Counted from the first letter of the stretch, positions 40,964-51,302 are shown. The stretch is DNA of 52,202 nt from an uncultured Prevotellaceae bacterium (GCA_902774925.1 CACYKE010000024.1:1-52202), one strand, 5' to 3'. Program-made: numbers and translations. The notes: generated by a model not told the origin, from the sequence alone.

Positions 40964-40995
40964 CAAAAAACCTCGCGCATCTCACGACGGGCGAG
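40964..40995 (-). terminator. terminator after the AAA/DUF4143 gene
   Basis: CCTCGC (40970-40975) pairs with GCGAGG (40990-40995); on the minus strand it is followed by TTTTTTGTG. It is 112 nt beyond the ATPase stop. Confidence 0.7.
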
Positions 40996-41107
40996 GGATA
41001 AACACATAATTTTATACCTAAAAATTGTTTGAAACGAGTCACGAATCTCACGATTGGTGATTTTGACCAAAACTATAAATAATCTATTTTGAAATGAGGA
41101 ATTTATA

Positions 41108-42355
41108 TCAAAACTTTGACACCGGCACTACAGCTATCATATAGCCGTCTTTCTCTATGGTACGCTCGTCGTCATTAGTCACGATGGTCAGGTTGTCGCA
41201 CTTCAACTCACCTGCACATTCCACGATGCCATCAACCTCGCGCTTTTCTGTCTTGGGGTTGCTCATGTCGTAGCACACCTGCACCAGGTGCTCTATATGC
41301 GCACCCTTTCGCAGCACGAAGTCCACCTCCTTGTCATTACGCGAACGATAATAGAACATGGTCTTTTCAGTATCGTATCCTCGACGTATGAGCTCTATGA
41401 ACACCTGATTTTCGAGCAAGCGCCCCAGATTCTCACTCACAGCAAAAGCCTTGGCCGCCACAAAACCATTATCTACCACATAAACCTTGCGTGGAGCCTT
41501 CTTCATCAGCTTCAGCTTATTGTTGTAGCGCGATAGATAGTAGAACAGGTACGGCTCATGCAGATAGTCCATAAACTTCTTGGTGGTGTTGACACTCGAG
41601 AAGCCAAGCTCCTGCGACAGTTCATTGGCACTCAGCGGATTGCAGAAGTTAGACACCAGATACATGGCAAGGTTGTTCAGGTCGGTAATGTTGCGCACAT
41701 TGTGGCGCTTGGCCACATTCTTCCACACGATTGAGTCAAACAGCGTGTCGAGATAGCTGCGAACCAACGGGCGCGAAGCCACCACTTCCGGATAGCCGCC
41801 ATTACGCATATAATCATCAGTCAACACCTTACCCTCAGCCTGCTGCTCCGACTTCAAGGCATGTAGATCAAGCTTGTTCCAATCGAAGAACTCCTCCATA
41901 CTGAAGGGCAGCATCTCTATCTGCAGATACTTTCCCGTCAGCACTGTTGCCATTTCGCTCGACAGCATCTTGGCATTACTACCCGTGATAACCAGATTCT
42001 TCCCCATCCTATAGAGTTCACTCACCCACAAGTCCCAGGCATCAAGATTCTGAACCTCATCAAGGAGCAGATACTCGTAGCCAGGATAGACGTCATCCAG
42101 CATACGCATCACCAGATTCGCATCCCATACGTCCAAGAGCGGCTGACTGTCGAAGTTCAGATAGGCGAAGTTCTTGTCACGCAGCATCAACAACGCCTGC
42201 GTTGACTTACCTACACGACGTGGACCAGTTATCAGCTTGATCAGCTGACTCTCCAGCAGCGTGTCTGCATCCTGATTACTTCTACGTGTCAAATACGGGC
42301 GTGACAGCAACTCATCGCGTTCCTTTCGTTGGTTCAGAACTATTGTCTTCATCAT
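41108..42355 (-). CDS. AAA family ATPase with DUF4143
   Basis: A 415-aa protein. The N-terminal AAA_14 domain has Walker A GPRRVGKSTQAL, Walker B YLLLDEVQNLDAWDLW and sensor LVITGSNAKML. A winged-helix-like segment follows (LSQELGFSSVNTTKKFMDYL), then a C-terminal DUF4143 nuclease-like domain (KEVDFVLRKG). Such proteins are widespread in Bacteroidetes and have no settled function; a role in mobile-element or toxin biology has been suggested for some. It is a single gene with promoter and terminator. Confidence 0.85.
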   Translation of the reverse strand: MMKTIVLNQRKERDELLSRPYLTRRSNQDADTLLESQLIKLITGPRRVGKSTQALLMLRDKNFAYLNFDSQPLLDVWDANLVMRMLDDVYPGYEYLLLDEVQNLDAWDLWVSELYRMGKNLVITGSNAKMLSSEMATVLTGKYLQIEMLPFSMEEFFDWNKLDLHALKSEQQAEGKVLTDDYMRNGGYPEVVASRPLVRSYLDTLFDSIVWKNVAKRHNVRNITDLNNLAMYLVSNFCNPLSANELSQELGFSSVNTTKKFMDYLHEPYLFYYLSRYNNKLKLMKKAPRKVYVVDNGFVAAKAFAVSENLGRLLENQVFIELIRRGYDTEKTMFYYRSRNDKEVDFVLRKGAHIEHLVQVCYDMSNPKTEKREVDGIVECAGELKCDNLTIVTNDDERTIEKDGYMIAVVPVSKF

Positions 42356-42377
42356 CTCGATTTTTTATTTTCGACGG

Positions 42378-42385
42378 CAAAGATA
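42378..42385 (-). promoter_or_regulatory. -7 box (TATCTTTG) for the AAA/DUF4143 gene
   Basis: Minus-strand TATCTTTG, 22 nt before the ATG at 42355, giving a short leader. Confidence 0.55.
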
Positions 42386-42489
42386 CGGCTTTTTCTTCAA
42401 TTTTGCACGTTTATTGCACAAAAATTATACTTTTTTATGCAGTACAACATTTAAATTGCATAAAAAATTGCCGAAAGCAAACAAAAATT

Positions 42490-42532
42490 CGGGCTCATCA
42501 TTTGGTGGGCTCGGATTTTTTCCGTAACTTTG
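42490..42532 (+). promoter_or_regulatory. terminator-promoter repeat, copy 2
   Basis: CGGGCTCA (42490-42497) pairs with TGGGCTCG (42506-42513) with two G:U pairs, then GATTTTTT, then the -7 box TAACTTTG (42525-42532). It has the same order and loop as the copy at 31186-31239 on the opposite strand. Confidence 0.7.
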
Positions 42533-42550
42533 CGGCGTGACGCCGCGAAA

Positions 42551-42603
42551 CTGCTCACGCTCGGCCATTGATGCAAGCATCATGGCTTTCGCTTAATCGC
42601 AGC
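42551..42603. repeat. REP-like hairpin element, copy in the T9SS cargo leader
   Basis: CTGCTCACGCTCGGC (42551-42565), hairpin GCCAT-t-GATGC-AA-GCATC-ATGGC (42564-42586), then GCTTAATCGCAGC (42591-42603). It shares framework with the vsr copy (32154-32210), with the outer stem changed on both sides. Confidence 0.8.
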
Positions 42604-42633
42604 TTTGCAGGCTGACTCATAAGAAAACAAAGT

Positions 42634-43323
42634 ATGAAAAAGATAAGAACCCTATTGACAATGGCGATGGTGATGGCGGCAACGGCAGCATGGGCCACCA
42701 TCAATCCGAAGGCATACTACACAAAGGACGGAGAGGAGGTGGTGGACTCGGTTTCTGTAACAGGTGAAGCACCACTGCTCGTACGTTTCGAGGCGAACGC
42801 AAGCGACCTCGAAGCTGGCAGCACGCTGGAATGGCGCTTTGTGCATAACGGCGTGGACGGCCAGAACACGTATGTGCGTTACGAGGAGAATCCCGAACAC
42901 ACTTTCACGGAATCGGGACTGACGAGGGTGACGCTGATAGTCAGATTTGAGGAAGAGGTGGTGGATTCGGCCAGCATCAATGTGACCATATCGGAAAGTC
43001 ATCTGGAGATGCCTAACGCCTTCTCGCCCAACGGCGACGGCCACAACGACATCTACCGTGCCAAGCCGCACGGCAAGACGGGCGGATACAAGAGCATCGT
43101 AGAATTCCATGCCTACATCTTCAACCGCTGGGGTCAGAAGCTGTATGAATGGACGAATATTGATGACGGCTGGGACGGCACATACAACGGCAGCCCGGTG
43201 AAAGACGGTGTTTATTTCGTACTGGTGAATGCGCGCGGAGCCGACGGCAAGGAATATAACATCCGCCGCGACGTGAACCTGATAAGACGCCATAACGACG
43301 ACACGACCAACTCGGAACAATAA
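42634..43323 (+). CDS. small T9SS type B sorting-domain protein
   Basis: A 229-aa exported protein with a signal peptide ([15 protein letters not shown]). Residues about 35-120 look like a PKD-type beta-sandwich ([16 protein letters not shown]). The last 100 residues are a gliding-motility/T9SS type B C-terminal domain: [20 protein letters not shown], then [15 protein letters not shown], then [19 protein letters not shown]. It should pass the outer membrane through the type IX system. It has an unusually small cargo part. It sits 3 nt before uvrA. Confidence 0.85.
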   Translation: MKKIRTLLTMAMVMAATAAWATINPKAYYTKDGEEVVDSVSVTGEAPLLVRFEANASDLEAGSTLEWRFVHNGVDGQNTYVRYEENPEHTFTESGLTRVTLIVRFEEEVVDSASINVTISESHLEMPNAFSPNGDGHNDIYRAKPHGKTGGYKSIVEFHAYIFNRWGQKLYEWTNIDDGWDGTYNGSPVKDGVYFVLVNARGADGKEYNIRRDVNLIRRHNDDTTNSEQ

Positions 43324-43326
43324 ACC

Positions 43327-46167
43327 ATGAGCGACACGAAAATCAACGTCTGGGGCGCACGCGTACATAACCTCAAGAACATAGACGTCGAAATTCCACG
43401 TAACTCGCTGACAGTCGTCACAGGACTGAGCGGAAGCGGAAAGTCGAGCCTGGCCTTCGACACCATCTTTGCCGAGGGTCAACGACGCTATATCGAGACG
43501 TTCTCGGCCTATGCGCGCAACTTCCTCGGAGGCATGGAGCGGCCCGACGTGGATAAGATTACGGGACTGTCGCCCGTCATCAGCATTGAGCAAAAGACGA
43601 CGAACAAGAACCCGCGTTCGACGGTAGGCACGACGACGGAGGTGTACGACTATCTGCGCCTGCTCTTTGCGCGTGCCGGCAAGGCGTACAGCTACGAGAC
43701 CGGTGAGCCGATGGTGAAATACACGGAGGAGAAGGTCATCGAGATGATCACGAACGACTATCAGGGTCGGAAGATACTGATACTGGCGCCGCTGGTGCAG
43801 GGGCGTAAGGGTCACTACCGCGAGCTGTTTGAGAGCATGCGGAAGAAAGGCTATCTGCATATCCGCGTGGACGGCGAACTGCAGGAACTGACGCAGGGCA
43901 TGAAGGTGGACCGATACAAGAATCACGACATCGAAGTGGTCGTTGACCGCATGGCCGTGAAAGGTGCCGACGAACGCCTGAAGAAGACCGTACAGATTGC
44001 CATGAAACAGGGCGAAGGGCTCATCATGGTGATGGATTACGACACGGGTAAGGTGCGTTACTTCTCACGCAGGCTGATGTGTCCTACGACGGGCATCTCC
44101 TACAGCGAACCAGCGCCCAACACTTTCTCGTTCAATTCTCCGCAAGGGGCTTGTCCGCGCTGCAAGGGACTGGGATATATCAACGAGATAGACATCAACA
44201 AGGTGATTCCTAACCGCAAGCATACCATCTATGAGGGCGGTATTGCACCGTTGGGAAAATACAAGAACCAGATGATATTCTGGCAGATTGACGCCATCCT
44301 GCAGGAATATGACTGTACGCTGAAAACGCGCATTGAGGACATTCCCGACGAGGCGATGAACGAGATACTTTACGGCACGCTGGACCCCGTGCGCATCAGC
44401 AAGGATCTGGTGCACACGTCGAGCGACTACTTCGTCGATTTCGACGGTGTGGTGAAATATCTGCGCTCGGTGATGGAGAACGACGACACGGCGGGCGGAC
44501 AGAAATGGGCCGACCAATTCCTGGCTGAAAGAGAATGTCCCGAATGTCACGGCCTGCGACTGAACCGCGAGGCGCTGTCGTATAAGATCTGGGACAAGAA
44601 CATCTCCGAGCTGGCAACGATGGACCTGAACGAGTTGCGCGCATGGCTGGACGAATGTGAACAGCACCTGGACCACCAGCAACAGCAGATTGCCACAGAG
44701 ATACTGAAGGAGATACGCACGCGACTGGATTTCCTGCTCGACGTGGGACTGGACTATCTGGCACTGAACCGCCAGTCGGCATCGTTGTCGGGCGGCGAGA
44801 GTCAGCGCATCCGTCTGGCGACGCAAATAGGCAGTCAACTGGTGAACGTGCTCTACATCCTGGACGAGCCCAGCATCGGACTGCACCAGCGCGACAACCA
44901 ACGGCTCATCACGTCGCTGAAGGAACTGCGCGACCTGGGTAACACGGTCATCGTCGTAGAACACGACGAAGACATGATGCGACAGGCAGACTATATTGTC
45001 GACATCGGTCCAAAGGCTGGGCGCAAAGGTGGCGAAGTGGTGTTCCAGGGCACTATTGACGAGATGCTGAAGACGGACACCATCACGGCGCAATACCTGA
45101 ATGGCAAGATGCGCATCCCCCTTCCTACTCTGCCTGCCGACCCCAAAAAGACCTACCGTCGCGAGGGCAATGGCAAATCGCTGGTGCTGCGCGGATGCAC
45201 AGGCAACAATCTGAAGAATGTCACCGCGGAATTCCCATTAGGCAAGCTCATCGTCGTGACAGGCGTGTCGGGCTCGGGCAAATCGACGCTGGTCAACGAG
45301 ACACTCTACCCCATCCTATCGAAGCATTTCTACCGCTCGCTACAGGCTCCGATGCCCTACGAAAGCATCGAAGGGCTGACATATATTGATAAGGTGGTGA
45401 ACGTCGACCAGAGTCCCATCGGACGTACACCGCGTTCGAATCCCGCGACATATACGGGCGTATTCTCTGATATCCGCAGTCTGTTTGTCAACCTGCCCGA
45501 GGCGCAGATTCGCGGCTACAAGCCCGGCCGCTTCTCGTTCAACGTGAAGGGCGGTCGCTGCGAGACATGTGGCGGCAATGGTTACAAGACCATCGAGATG
45601 AATTTCCTGCCCGACATCCAAGTGCCGTGCGAAGAATGTCACGGCAAACGATATAACCGTGAGACGCTGGAGGTGAGGTTCAAGGGCAAGTCGATAGCTG
45701 ACGTGCTGGATATGACCATTAATCAGGCCTGCGAATTTTTCGAGAACGTGCCGGACATCCTGCGGAAAATCAAAACCATTCAGGACGTCGGACTGGGATA
45801 TATCAAACTAGGACAGCCTTCGACGACGCTGTCGGGCGGCGAGAGCCAACGCGTAAAGCTCGCCACGGAACTGTCGAAGAAGGATACGGGCAAGACGCTG
45901 TATATCCTGGATGAACCCACGACAGGTTTGCACTTCGAGGACATCCGCATCCTGATGGGCGTACTGCAGACGCTGGTGGACAAAGGCAACACGGTGATTA
46001 TCATCGAACACAACCTTGACGTCATCAAACTGGCCGACTGGATTATCGACATGGGCCCTGAAGGCGGACGCGGTGGCGGCACCATCCTCACGGCAGGAAC
46101 GCCCGAAACCGTAGCCAAGAGCAAAAAAGGCTACACCCCGAAATACATAAAAGAGGCCCTGAAATAG
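43327..46167 (+). CDS. uvrA: excinuclease ABC subunit A
   Basis: Damage-recognition ATPase of nucleotide excision repair. It is 946 aa, full length. Two ABC modules are present: Walker [16 protein letters not shown] and [15 protein letters not shown], with signatures [12 protein letters not shown] and [12 protein letters not shown]. Zinc modules are [15 protein letters not shown] and [18 protein letters not shown]. It is cotranscribed with the T9SS cargo gene. Confidence 0.98.
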   Translation: MSDTKINVWGARVHNLKNIDVEIPRNSLTVVTGLSGSGKSSLAFDTIFAEGQRRYIETFSAYARNFLGGMERPDVDKITGLSPVISIEQKTTNKNPRSTVGTTTEVYDYLRLLFARAGKAYSYETGEPMVKYTEEKVIEMITNDYQGRKILILAPLVQGRKGHYRELFESMRKKGYLHIRVDGELQELTQGMKVDRYKNHDIEVVVDRMAVKGADERLKKTVQIAMKQGEGLIMVMDYDTGKVRYFSRRLMCPTTGISYSEPAPNTFSFNSPQGACPRCKGLGYINEIDINKVIPNRKHTIYEGGIAPLGKYKNQMIFWQIDAILQEYDCTLKTRIEDIPDEAMNEILYGTLDPVRISKDLVHTSSDYFVDFDGVVKYLRSVMENDDTAGGQKWADQFLAERECPECHGLRLNREALSYKIWDKNISELATMDLNELRAWLDECEQHLDHQQQQIATEILKEIRTRLDFLLDVGLDYLALNRQSASLSGGESQRIRLATQIGSQLVNVLYILDEPSIGLHQRDNQRLITSLKELRDLGNTVIVVEHDEDMMRQADYIVDIGPKAGRKGGEVVFQGTIDEMLKTDTITAQYLNGKMRIPLPTLPADPKKTYRREGNGKSLVLRGCTGNNLKNVTAEFPLGKLIVVTGVSGSGKSTLVNETLYPILSKHFYRSLQAPMPYESIEGLTYIDKVVNVDQSPIGRTPRSNPATYTGVFSDIRSLFVNLPEAQIRGYKPGRFSFNVKGGRCETCGGNGYKTIEMNFLPDIQVPCEECHGKRYNRETLEVRFKGKSIADVLDMTINQACEFFENVPDILRKIKTIQDVGLGYIKLGQPSTTLSGGESQRVKLATELSKKDTGKTLYILDEPTTGLHFEDIRILMGVLQTLVDKGNTVIIIEHNLDVIKLADWIIDMGPEGGRGGGTILTAGTPETVAKSKKGYTPKYIKEALK

Positions 46168-46177
46168 GACCTCTTTT
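46149..46177 (+). terminator. terminator at the end of uvrA
   Basis: AAAAGAGG (46149-46156) pairs with CCTCTTTT (46170-46177), with an inner CCT/AGG. The uvrA stop (46165-46167) lies in the loop. The symmetrical T/A runs suit termination from both sides. Confidence 0.8.
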
Positions 46178-46212
46178 ACATATTACATCTAACTTCTTAC
46201 ATCTTACTTCTT
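46178..46212. repeat. TTACATCTTAC word repeat
   Basis: Spacer between uvrA and the GHL10 gene, overlapping its last codons and stop. Contains the reverse complement of AAGAAGTAAGATGTAAGAA from 18826-18844, 19 of 19 bases. Confidence 0.75.
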
Positions 46213-47682
46213 CACTTTCGCCTTCACGCCCTTGCTCTCGTTCTGCAAGCGGTTGAGGGCTGTGACGATGTACACACACGGCAACTGTTCGTTGGCAGGC
46301 ACCTCGTAGAAAGGATTGGCGGTGATGGCCTTCAGATGAGCGCCATCAAGGTTACTCGTCGACTCGCCCTTATCGAAACGATAGACGGCATAGCGTGTGG
46401 CTTCATCCTTCCAGTCCTTGCTCTTGGGCGGCAACCACATCAACACATTTTGGCCATCGAAATTGAAACGCTTCATCTTGCGAACCTTCTTGGGCGCCTT
46501 CTTGTCAAGATGATCCATCACTGGCTGCAGAGCCGGCGTGCGCCAATAGACCTTACGCAGATTGGTGCCGTAGTTGCCGACATTATCGACTGCGGCCTTT
46601 GCATACCACAGCACGGTACCCTTTACGCGAGGCAGCTGCTGATGGAGCGACATCTTGGCGGCCTGCTGATGACAGTTGGGGTCTTTCGGGTCAGAGAATT
46701 TCACGGTGCGCTCGACATCTTCACCAATGTACAAATCGCTCTTCGTGATATGCTTGTTCCACCAATGAATGAGCTCGTCGTAGTCAGCCGCACGATTGCC
46801 AATCTCCCAATAGATCTGAGGCACGCAATAGTCCATCCAACCTTTAGCATCCCACAGCAGCACGTCGGCATAGAGGTCGTCGTAGTTCTGCAAACCGTTG
46901 GTGCGACTGCCGTTGGGGTCGCTCTTCTGGTTACGATAGATGCCGAAGGGCGAAACACCTACCTTTACCCACGGCTTGGCATCGTGAACGGTGCGGTAGA
47001 GCTGTTCGATAAATAGATTGACGTTATAGCGGCGCCAGTCGCCACGATTGTTGATGCCGTTGCTGTTGGCGCGATACTGTGCATCATCGGGAATTTTTAC
47101 GCCTGCCACGGGATAGGGATAGAAATAGTCATCGATGTGCAGACCGTCGACATCATAGCGTGTCACAATGTCGCGGACGACGTCGCAGATATAGTCGCGG
47201 CAGGCTTGCTGGGATGGATCCAACAGCGTCAGACCATCGTACTGAAACGTCCACTCGGGATGTTCTACAACGACGTGGTTGCGGGCATTTTTGTGCGCCA
47301 CTTTCGTCTTGGCACGATAGGGATTAATCCATGCGTGCAGCTCCATTCCGCGCTTGTGGCACTCGTTGACCATCCACGCCAGCGGATCCCAATAGGGATA
47401 GGGCTTGGTGCCCTGTTCGCCAGTCAGATAGTAGCTCCAAGGCTCGATATTGCTCTCGTAGAGCGCGTCACATTCGGGACGAACCTGGAAGATGATGGCG
47501 TTGCAGCCGTCTTTCTGCAATTCGTTCAGCTGATAGGTCAGCGTCTGTTTCATCGCCTCGGTACCCATGCCTTTAAACTGTCCGTTCACGCACTGAATCC
47601 AAGCTCCTCTAAATTCTCTTTTGTGCTGCGCCGACACAACCAGCGCAAACATCAACAATACTATCGTCAATAATCTTCTCAT
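46204..47682 (-). CDS. GHL10-type glycosyl hydrolase-like exported protein
   Basis: A 492-aa secreted or periplasmic protein with a signal peptide (LLTIVLLMFALVVSAQ). The barrel carries REFRGAWIQCVNGQFKG, NAIIFQVRPECDALYES, ELHAWINPYRAK, and VDGLHIDDYFYP, all typical of the GHL10 (DUF187/YngK) family. The substrate is unknown; peptidoglycan or glycan turnover is suggested for relatives. The C-terminus has a fibronectin-like segment. It is separated from smpB by a CTTAAACT-type repeat. Confidence 0.87.
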   Translation of the reverse strand: MRRLLTIVLLMFALVVSAQHKREFRGAWIQCVNGQFKGMGTEAMKQTLTYQLNELQKDGCNAIIFQVRPECDALYESNIEPWSYYLTGEQGTKPYPYWDPLAWMVNECHKRGMELHAWINPYRAKTKVAHKNARNHVVVEHPEWTFQYDGLTLLDPSQQACRDYICDVVRDIVTRYDVDGLHIDDYFYPYPVAGVKIPDDAQYRANSNGINNRGDWRRYNVNLFIEQLYRTVHDAKPWVKVGVSPFGIYRNQKSDPNGSRTNGLQNYDDLYADVLLWDAKGWMDYCVPQIYWEIGNRAADYDELIHWWNKHITKSDLYIGEDVERTVKFSDPKDPNCHQQAAKMSLHQQLPRVKGTVLWYAKAAVDNVGNYGTNLRKVYWRTPALQPVMDHLDKKAPKKVRKMKRFNFDGQNVLMWLPPKSKDWKDEATRYAVYRFDKGESTSNLDGAHLKAITANPFYEVPANEQLPCVYIVTALNRLQNESKGVKAKVKK

Positions 47683-47683
47683 A

Positions 47684-47735
47684 TTTCTTGAACTACTTAA
47701 ACTCCTTAAACTTTTTGAACCACTAAAATTTCTTA
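47684..47735. repeat. CTTAAACT word repeat between GHL10 gene and smpB
   Basis: Near-copies of (C)TTAAACT/TTGAACT spaced about 11 nt apart (cttgaact, cttaaact, cttaaact, ttgaacc), filling the 50-nt spacer and reaching the smpB stop. Confidence 0.7.
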
Positions 47736-48215
47736 CTTGTACTTCTTCATTGCGCGGTCCATTTCGCGGCGATCTTCCTTTTCTTTTAGGGTCTGGCGCT
47801 TGTCAAACTCCTTCTTACCCTTGCAGAGCGCAATATCCATCTTCGCACGGCCTTTCTCGTCGATGAATACCAGCAACGGCACGATGGTATATCCCGTCTG
47901 CTTCGTGGCCGACGCTAGTTTCTGAATCTCACGACGCGTCAACAGCAGCTTCCTGTCGCGCTTCATCTCGTGGTTGTTGTACGACCCATAGAAGTAGGGC
48001 GAAATGTTCATGCCCTTCACCCACAGTTCACCGTTGATGATGGTGCAATACGTGTCCACCAGCGACGCCTTGCCCAGACGGATACTCTTGATTTCCGTCC
48101 CCGTAAGCACGATGCCAGCGGTATAGGTCTCGATGAAAAAATACTCGAAACCGGCCTTTTTGTTTTTTATGTTGACAGGACTCTTCTTCCTGATCAGTTC
48201 TTCTTCTTTATTCAT
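47733..48215 (-). CDS. smpB: SsrA-binding protein
   Basis: Partner of tmRNA in rescue of stalled ribosomes. It is 160 aa from the ATG at 48215; the frame opens 7 codons earlier, but only at TTG. Conserved features are [47 protein letters not shown] and [19 protein letters not shown] with the basic C-terminal tail. The tmRNA gene is not in this window. Confidence 0.96.
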   Translation of the reverse strand: MNKEEELIRKKSPVNIKNKKAGFEYFFIETYTAGIVLTGTEIKSIRLGKASLVDTYCTIINGELWVKGMNISPYFYGSYNNHEMKRDRKLLLTRREIQKLASATKQTGYTIVPLLVFIDEKGRAKMDIALCKGKKEFDKRQTLKEKEDRREMDRAMKKYK

Positions 48216-48300
48216 TGTAATTATTTCATAATTCAATGACTTTTGTCACGACTCGGCAAAATTCGAACGAGTTCGATTCTGCTCTCGCTGCTCCAAAAGT

Positions 48301-48807
48301 TCATGTTTCAATCGTTGCAAATCGTTCAATATGCTCGTCGATATAGTGAGCAATGTCGGCAGTCCAGTTTTCTTCTTCCTCAACGAACGTATCGTCCAAG
48401 TCGTCGAACTCGGGGAACTGCTCGAACAGCGCCATGAACTCGTCGTCCGTGCAGTCGCGTTCTATCTGCTCACCATATTTTATATATAATGTATGCGCGC
48501 TATAGATCAGCTTGGATAATTCGCGCAATCCCCACAATTTCAATGCCTTGGCCAACGGATTCTTAAAGATAAACGGGCCGTAGCCGTTGTGAATCAGCTG
48601 TACGAAACCACCGTCCATCACCTCTTCGTGCAACACATCCCAAGCCAACAGCGTCACTTGGTCGCTATTCAACTCAACCATCGTTTCGGCAGTCAATTCG
48701 CCGCCAATGGTCTCCTTTATCGCACCGACAAAACAGTCCACGAAGGCATCCATTCCCTCGCCTGCCGCCTCGCGCAAAGCACTATCCTTTATTCTTACTT
48801 CTATCAT
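48301..48807 (-). CDS. DUF4375 (DMP19-like) protein
   Basis: A 168-aa cytoplasmic protein. Helical N-terminus and a core (GGFVQLIHNGYGPFIFKNPL, AKALKLWGLRELSKLIYSAH) typical of DUF4375/DMP19 proteins, with an acidic C-terminal half. The start at 48807 was chosen because its ATG overlaps the stop of the phosphatase fragment (ATGA). Function unknown. Confidence 0.8.
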   Translation of the reverse strand: MIEVRIKDSALREAAGEGMDAFVDCFVGAIKETIGGELTAETMVELNSDQVTLLAWDVLHEEVMDGGFVQLIHNGYGPFIFKNPLAKALKLWGLRELSKLIYSAHTLYIKYGEQIERDCTDDEFMALFEQFPEFDDLDDTFVEEEENWTADIAHYIDEHIERFATIET

Positions 48808-49214
48808 AAACTCTCTACTTTCAAACACATCATTGTCAGGTCGTCATTGGGTTCTGCACCATTGCGGTGGGTTCCCACCTCAGCCTTGAGCGCTTCGATG
48901 ACCTGCTGGGCGGTATCGAAATGCGTATTACGCAAGAACTCCAACAGGCGGTCGTCGCCAAATTGTTCATGCTGCATGTTCTCGGCTTCGTTCAATCCGT
49001 CGGTATAGATAAACAGCGGACGGCCCTTGATGGTGTCAATCTCTTCGCCTTCGTATTCCAGTCCGGGCCACAAACCGATGGGTGCGTTGGGAATCATATC
49101 GAGGAATTCGCCGTGATGTTCGCCTCCGCCAATGACGGGAGGATTATGGCCGGCATTGCAGAAGTCGAGATGACCCGTCGTGAGGTCAACCAATCCGAGC
49201 CAGAAGGTGCTTGG
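48804..49214 (-). pseudogene. C-terminal fragment of the SpoIIE-type phosphatase
   Basis: Continues the phosphatase one frame away: TFWLGLVDLTTGHLDFCNAG, then HNPPV, LFIYTDGLNEAENM with a metal-site Asp, and PNDDLTMMCLKV. No ATG precedes it; the frame's first possible start is TTG at 49193. It is the 3' part of the gene ending at 49186. Confidence 0.8.
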
Positions 49215-50844
49215 CCAGCGTCAGGAACAATCGCGTGGCTTGTGCCATAAACAGCGAGGCAGGCACGCCTTTACCCGACACGTCGCCAACGGCTAAGTAG
49301 AGCTTGTCGCCCTGCAACAGATAGCCGTACAGGTCGCCACCGACCTCCTTGGCCGGGGTCATCAAGGCATACATATCCAAACCTTCACGCTCTGGGAACA
49401 AACTCGGCACCATTGACATTTGGATGTCGCGGGCAATGCGCAGCTCCGATTCTATGCGCTCCTGCACGGCCTGCATCTTCGTGATGCGACGGCGGTAGAT
49501 GGTGTAGATGATGAACGACAGAATGACCAGTCCGAGCACAACCATCGTGGCTATCCACCAGAGTCGCGTCAGCGCAGCCTGTTTCTGGGCTATCTGTGCC
49601 TCCTTGCCCTGCGTATCGTAGATGGTGGCAAGCTCCATGGCGTCGCTGTTGCGCCAGCGCACAATGGCACTGTCGAGGACGCTGGTAATGCTGTCGGCTA
49701 TCACAATCGCCTCCTGATTATTTCTCATGCCGCGCCATGCCTTGTACTGCGGAACGAGTTTCTGGGTGATGTCGTCGAGGGTTGTCTGCGTAGAGCTAAA
49801 GTCTATCGAGTCTTTCTTCTGATACATGTGGATAGCCTCCTGCCATTGGTGGGTTTCGAGCAGATAATTTGCATATTCGCGCCTTATTACTCCTTTCTTG
49901 TCAGGAATGGCATCGCTACTCCGACGAACCACCTTTTCGGCATCTTCCAGCTTGCCTTGATGTGCCAGCAGCCGCGCCTCAATGAGTTGCTGGCAGAAAA
50001 GCCGGAAGTCAATATCGTATTTTGCCGAGTCGCAGTGCTCCTGAAGATAGTGGAGGTTCGCCTTGCTCTCTTCGAGCCAGGAGGCTGCACGTTTATAATC
50101 GCCCTTGTTGAGATACGCCTGTGAGGCGGCCGAAGCAATCGTTTGCCTTATGTGGTAGAAAGTGGTGTCGTTGGTGAAATCATAATTGATATCGTACCGC
50201 GACGCATTGCGTTTGTAGGCCTCTATGGCTTCCTGGAATTGCTGTTCGCCCTCATCGAGACGGCCCAGGGCTATCAGGTTTTTGCCCATTGACATGAGTA
50301 AAAGGGACATATCTTCATAAGGTGTAAAGATATAGCCTTCGTGTTCCTTGGCTGTAGCGATGACGGGCATGAGCACTTTCAGTGCACCCTCATAGTCATT
50401 TTTGGCATACAGCAGGTTGCTGAGTTGATATCCCGCCATATAATAATCAAGCAATTCATAATCGTCACCAATATTAGACTCCAGCGCTTTCTTGAGATAG
50501 AATTCCATCACCTTGAGTTGGTTCTTATCCATAAAAATGCATGCCCTCATGGCGTTGGCCACTGTTGGTGGAAACTTTGAGTACTCTTCGAGGCTATCAC
50601 AAAGAGCAAGTGCCGCATCATAGTGATTAAGATTCTTCTGGGCTAATACCAGATCAACATTCCTATCTATCGTACCATAGTCGTCGAGAGGTATGAAAAT
50701 CGATGCTATTCTGTCTATTATACGATTGGAATACTCTTGTGGTAAGCACTCTAAAGTAACTTCTAGCGCAATCAGCAGTGCCACGGGCAGTCCCACTCCC
50801 CACAGCAGCACGCGCTTCATCCATTTCTTGATTCGTTTGTTCAT
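49186..50844 (-). CDS. TPR-membrane-SpoIIE serine phosphatase, frameshifted
   Basis: A 552-aa N-terminal portion. It has a first membrane helix (about 10-30), a TPR-rich periplasmic region (about 50-395), a second helix (LWWIATMVVLGLVILSFIIY), a coiled linker, and the start of a PP2C/SpoIIE domain (RIARDIQMSMVPSLFPERE, EVGGDLYG, AVGDVSGKGVPASLFMA). It then reads RLFLTLAKHLLARIG and stops; the segment that should hold NxxLxxxNxxxMFVT is missing, and the rest is in another frame (48804-49214). In intact form it would dephosphorylate an anti-sigma-antagonist-like partner. Confidence 0.85.
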   Translation of the reverse strand: MNKRIKKWMKRVLLWGVGLPVALLIALEVTLECLPQEYSNRIIDRIASIFIPLDDYGTIDRNVDLVLAQKNLNHYDAALALCDSLEEYSKFPPTVANAMRACIFMDKNQLKVMEFYLKKALESNIGDDYELLDYYMAGYQLSNLLYAKNDYEGALKVLMPVIATAKEHEGYIFTPYEDMSLLLMSMGKNLIALGRLDEGEQQFQEAIEAYKRNASRYDINYDFTNDTTFYHIRQTIASAASQAYLNKGDYKRAASWLEESKANLHYLQEHCDSAKYDIDFRLFCQQLIEARLLAHQGKLEDAEKVVRRSSDAIPDKKGVIRREYANYLLETHQWQEAIHMYQKKDSIDFSSTQTTLDDITQKLVPQYKAWRGMRNNQEAIVIADSITSVLDSAIVRWRNSDAMELATIYDTQGKEAQIAQKQAALTRLWWIATMVVLGLVILSFIIYTIYRRRITKMQAVQERIESELRIARDIQMSMVPSLFPEREGLDMYALMTPAKEVGGDLYGYLLQGDKLYLAVGDVSGKGVPASLFMAQATRLFLTLAKHLLARIG

Positions 50845-50845
50845 T

Positions 50846-51298
50846 TTATTCGCTTTGGTTGATTAAAGTACAAATCTTTTCCAAATACATGCGGTCGATT
50901 TCGTCGAATGTGGCCAACTGATCACTGTCAATGTCGAGCACGGCAGTCACCTTGCCGTCAATGCCGAACACTGGCACGACAATTTCAGAACGTGACGCGC
51001 TGCTACAGGCAATATGCCCAGGGAACTGTTCGACATCGGGAACGATGACGGTCTCTGCCCATTGCCAGGCAGTGCCGCAAACGCCCTTGCCGAAAGCAAT
51101 GTGCATACATGCTACAGGACCTTGGAAAGGGCCAAGGACTAACTCGCCGTCCACCACCCGATAGAACCCCGTCCACCAGAATCCCATCGTCTGGTGAATG
51201 GCCGCAGCCACATTGCTCATAACGGCTATCAGGTCCTTCTCGCCCTCAATGAGCGACGCTATCTGACTTACCAGCAACTTGTATTGTTCTTCTTTCAT
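50846..51298 (-). CDS. msrC: free methionine-(R)-sulfoxide reductase (GAF)
   Basis: Reduces free Met-(R)-sulfoxide. It is a 150-aa GAF-domain protein with the three conserved cysteines in GPVACMHIAFGKGVCG and HIACSSASRSEIVVPV. It is first in an operon with the phosphatase (1-nt gap). The -7 box TAAATTTG (51303-51310), with TTG 18 nt upstream (51329-51331), ends 4 nt before the ATG, so the mRNA is probably leaderless. Confidence 0.9.
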   Translation of the reverse strand: MKEEQYKLLVSQIASLIEGEKDLIAVMSNVAAAIHQTMGFWWTGFYRVVDGELVLGPFQGPVACMHIAFGKGVCGTAWQWAETVIVPDVEQFPGHIACSSASRSEIVVPVFGIDGKVTAVLDIDSDQLATFDEIDRMYLEKICTLINQSE

Positions 51299-51302
51299 GG
51301 TG

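Noticed and set aside
42652-43926. 424-codon minus-strand frame opposite the T9SS cargo gene and uvrA
   Set aside because: Spans the junction of two clearly recognised plus-strand genes, so it is a shadow.
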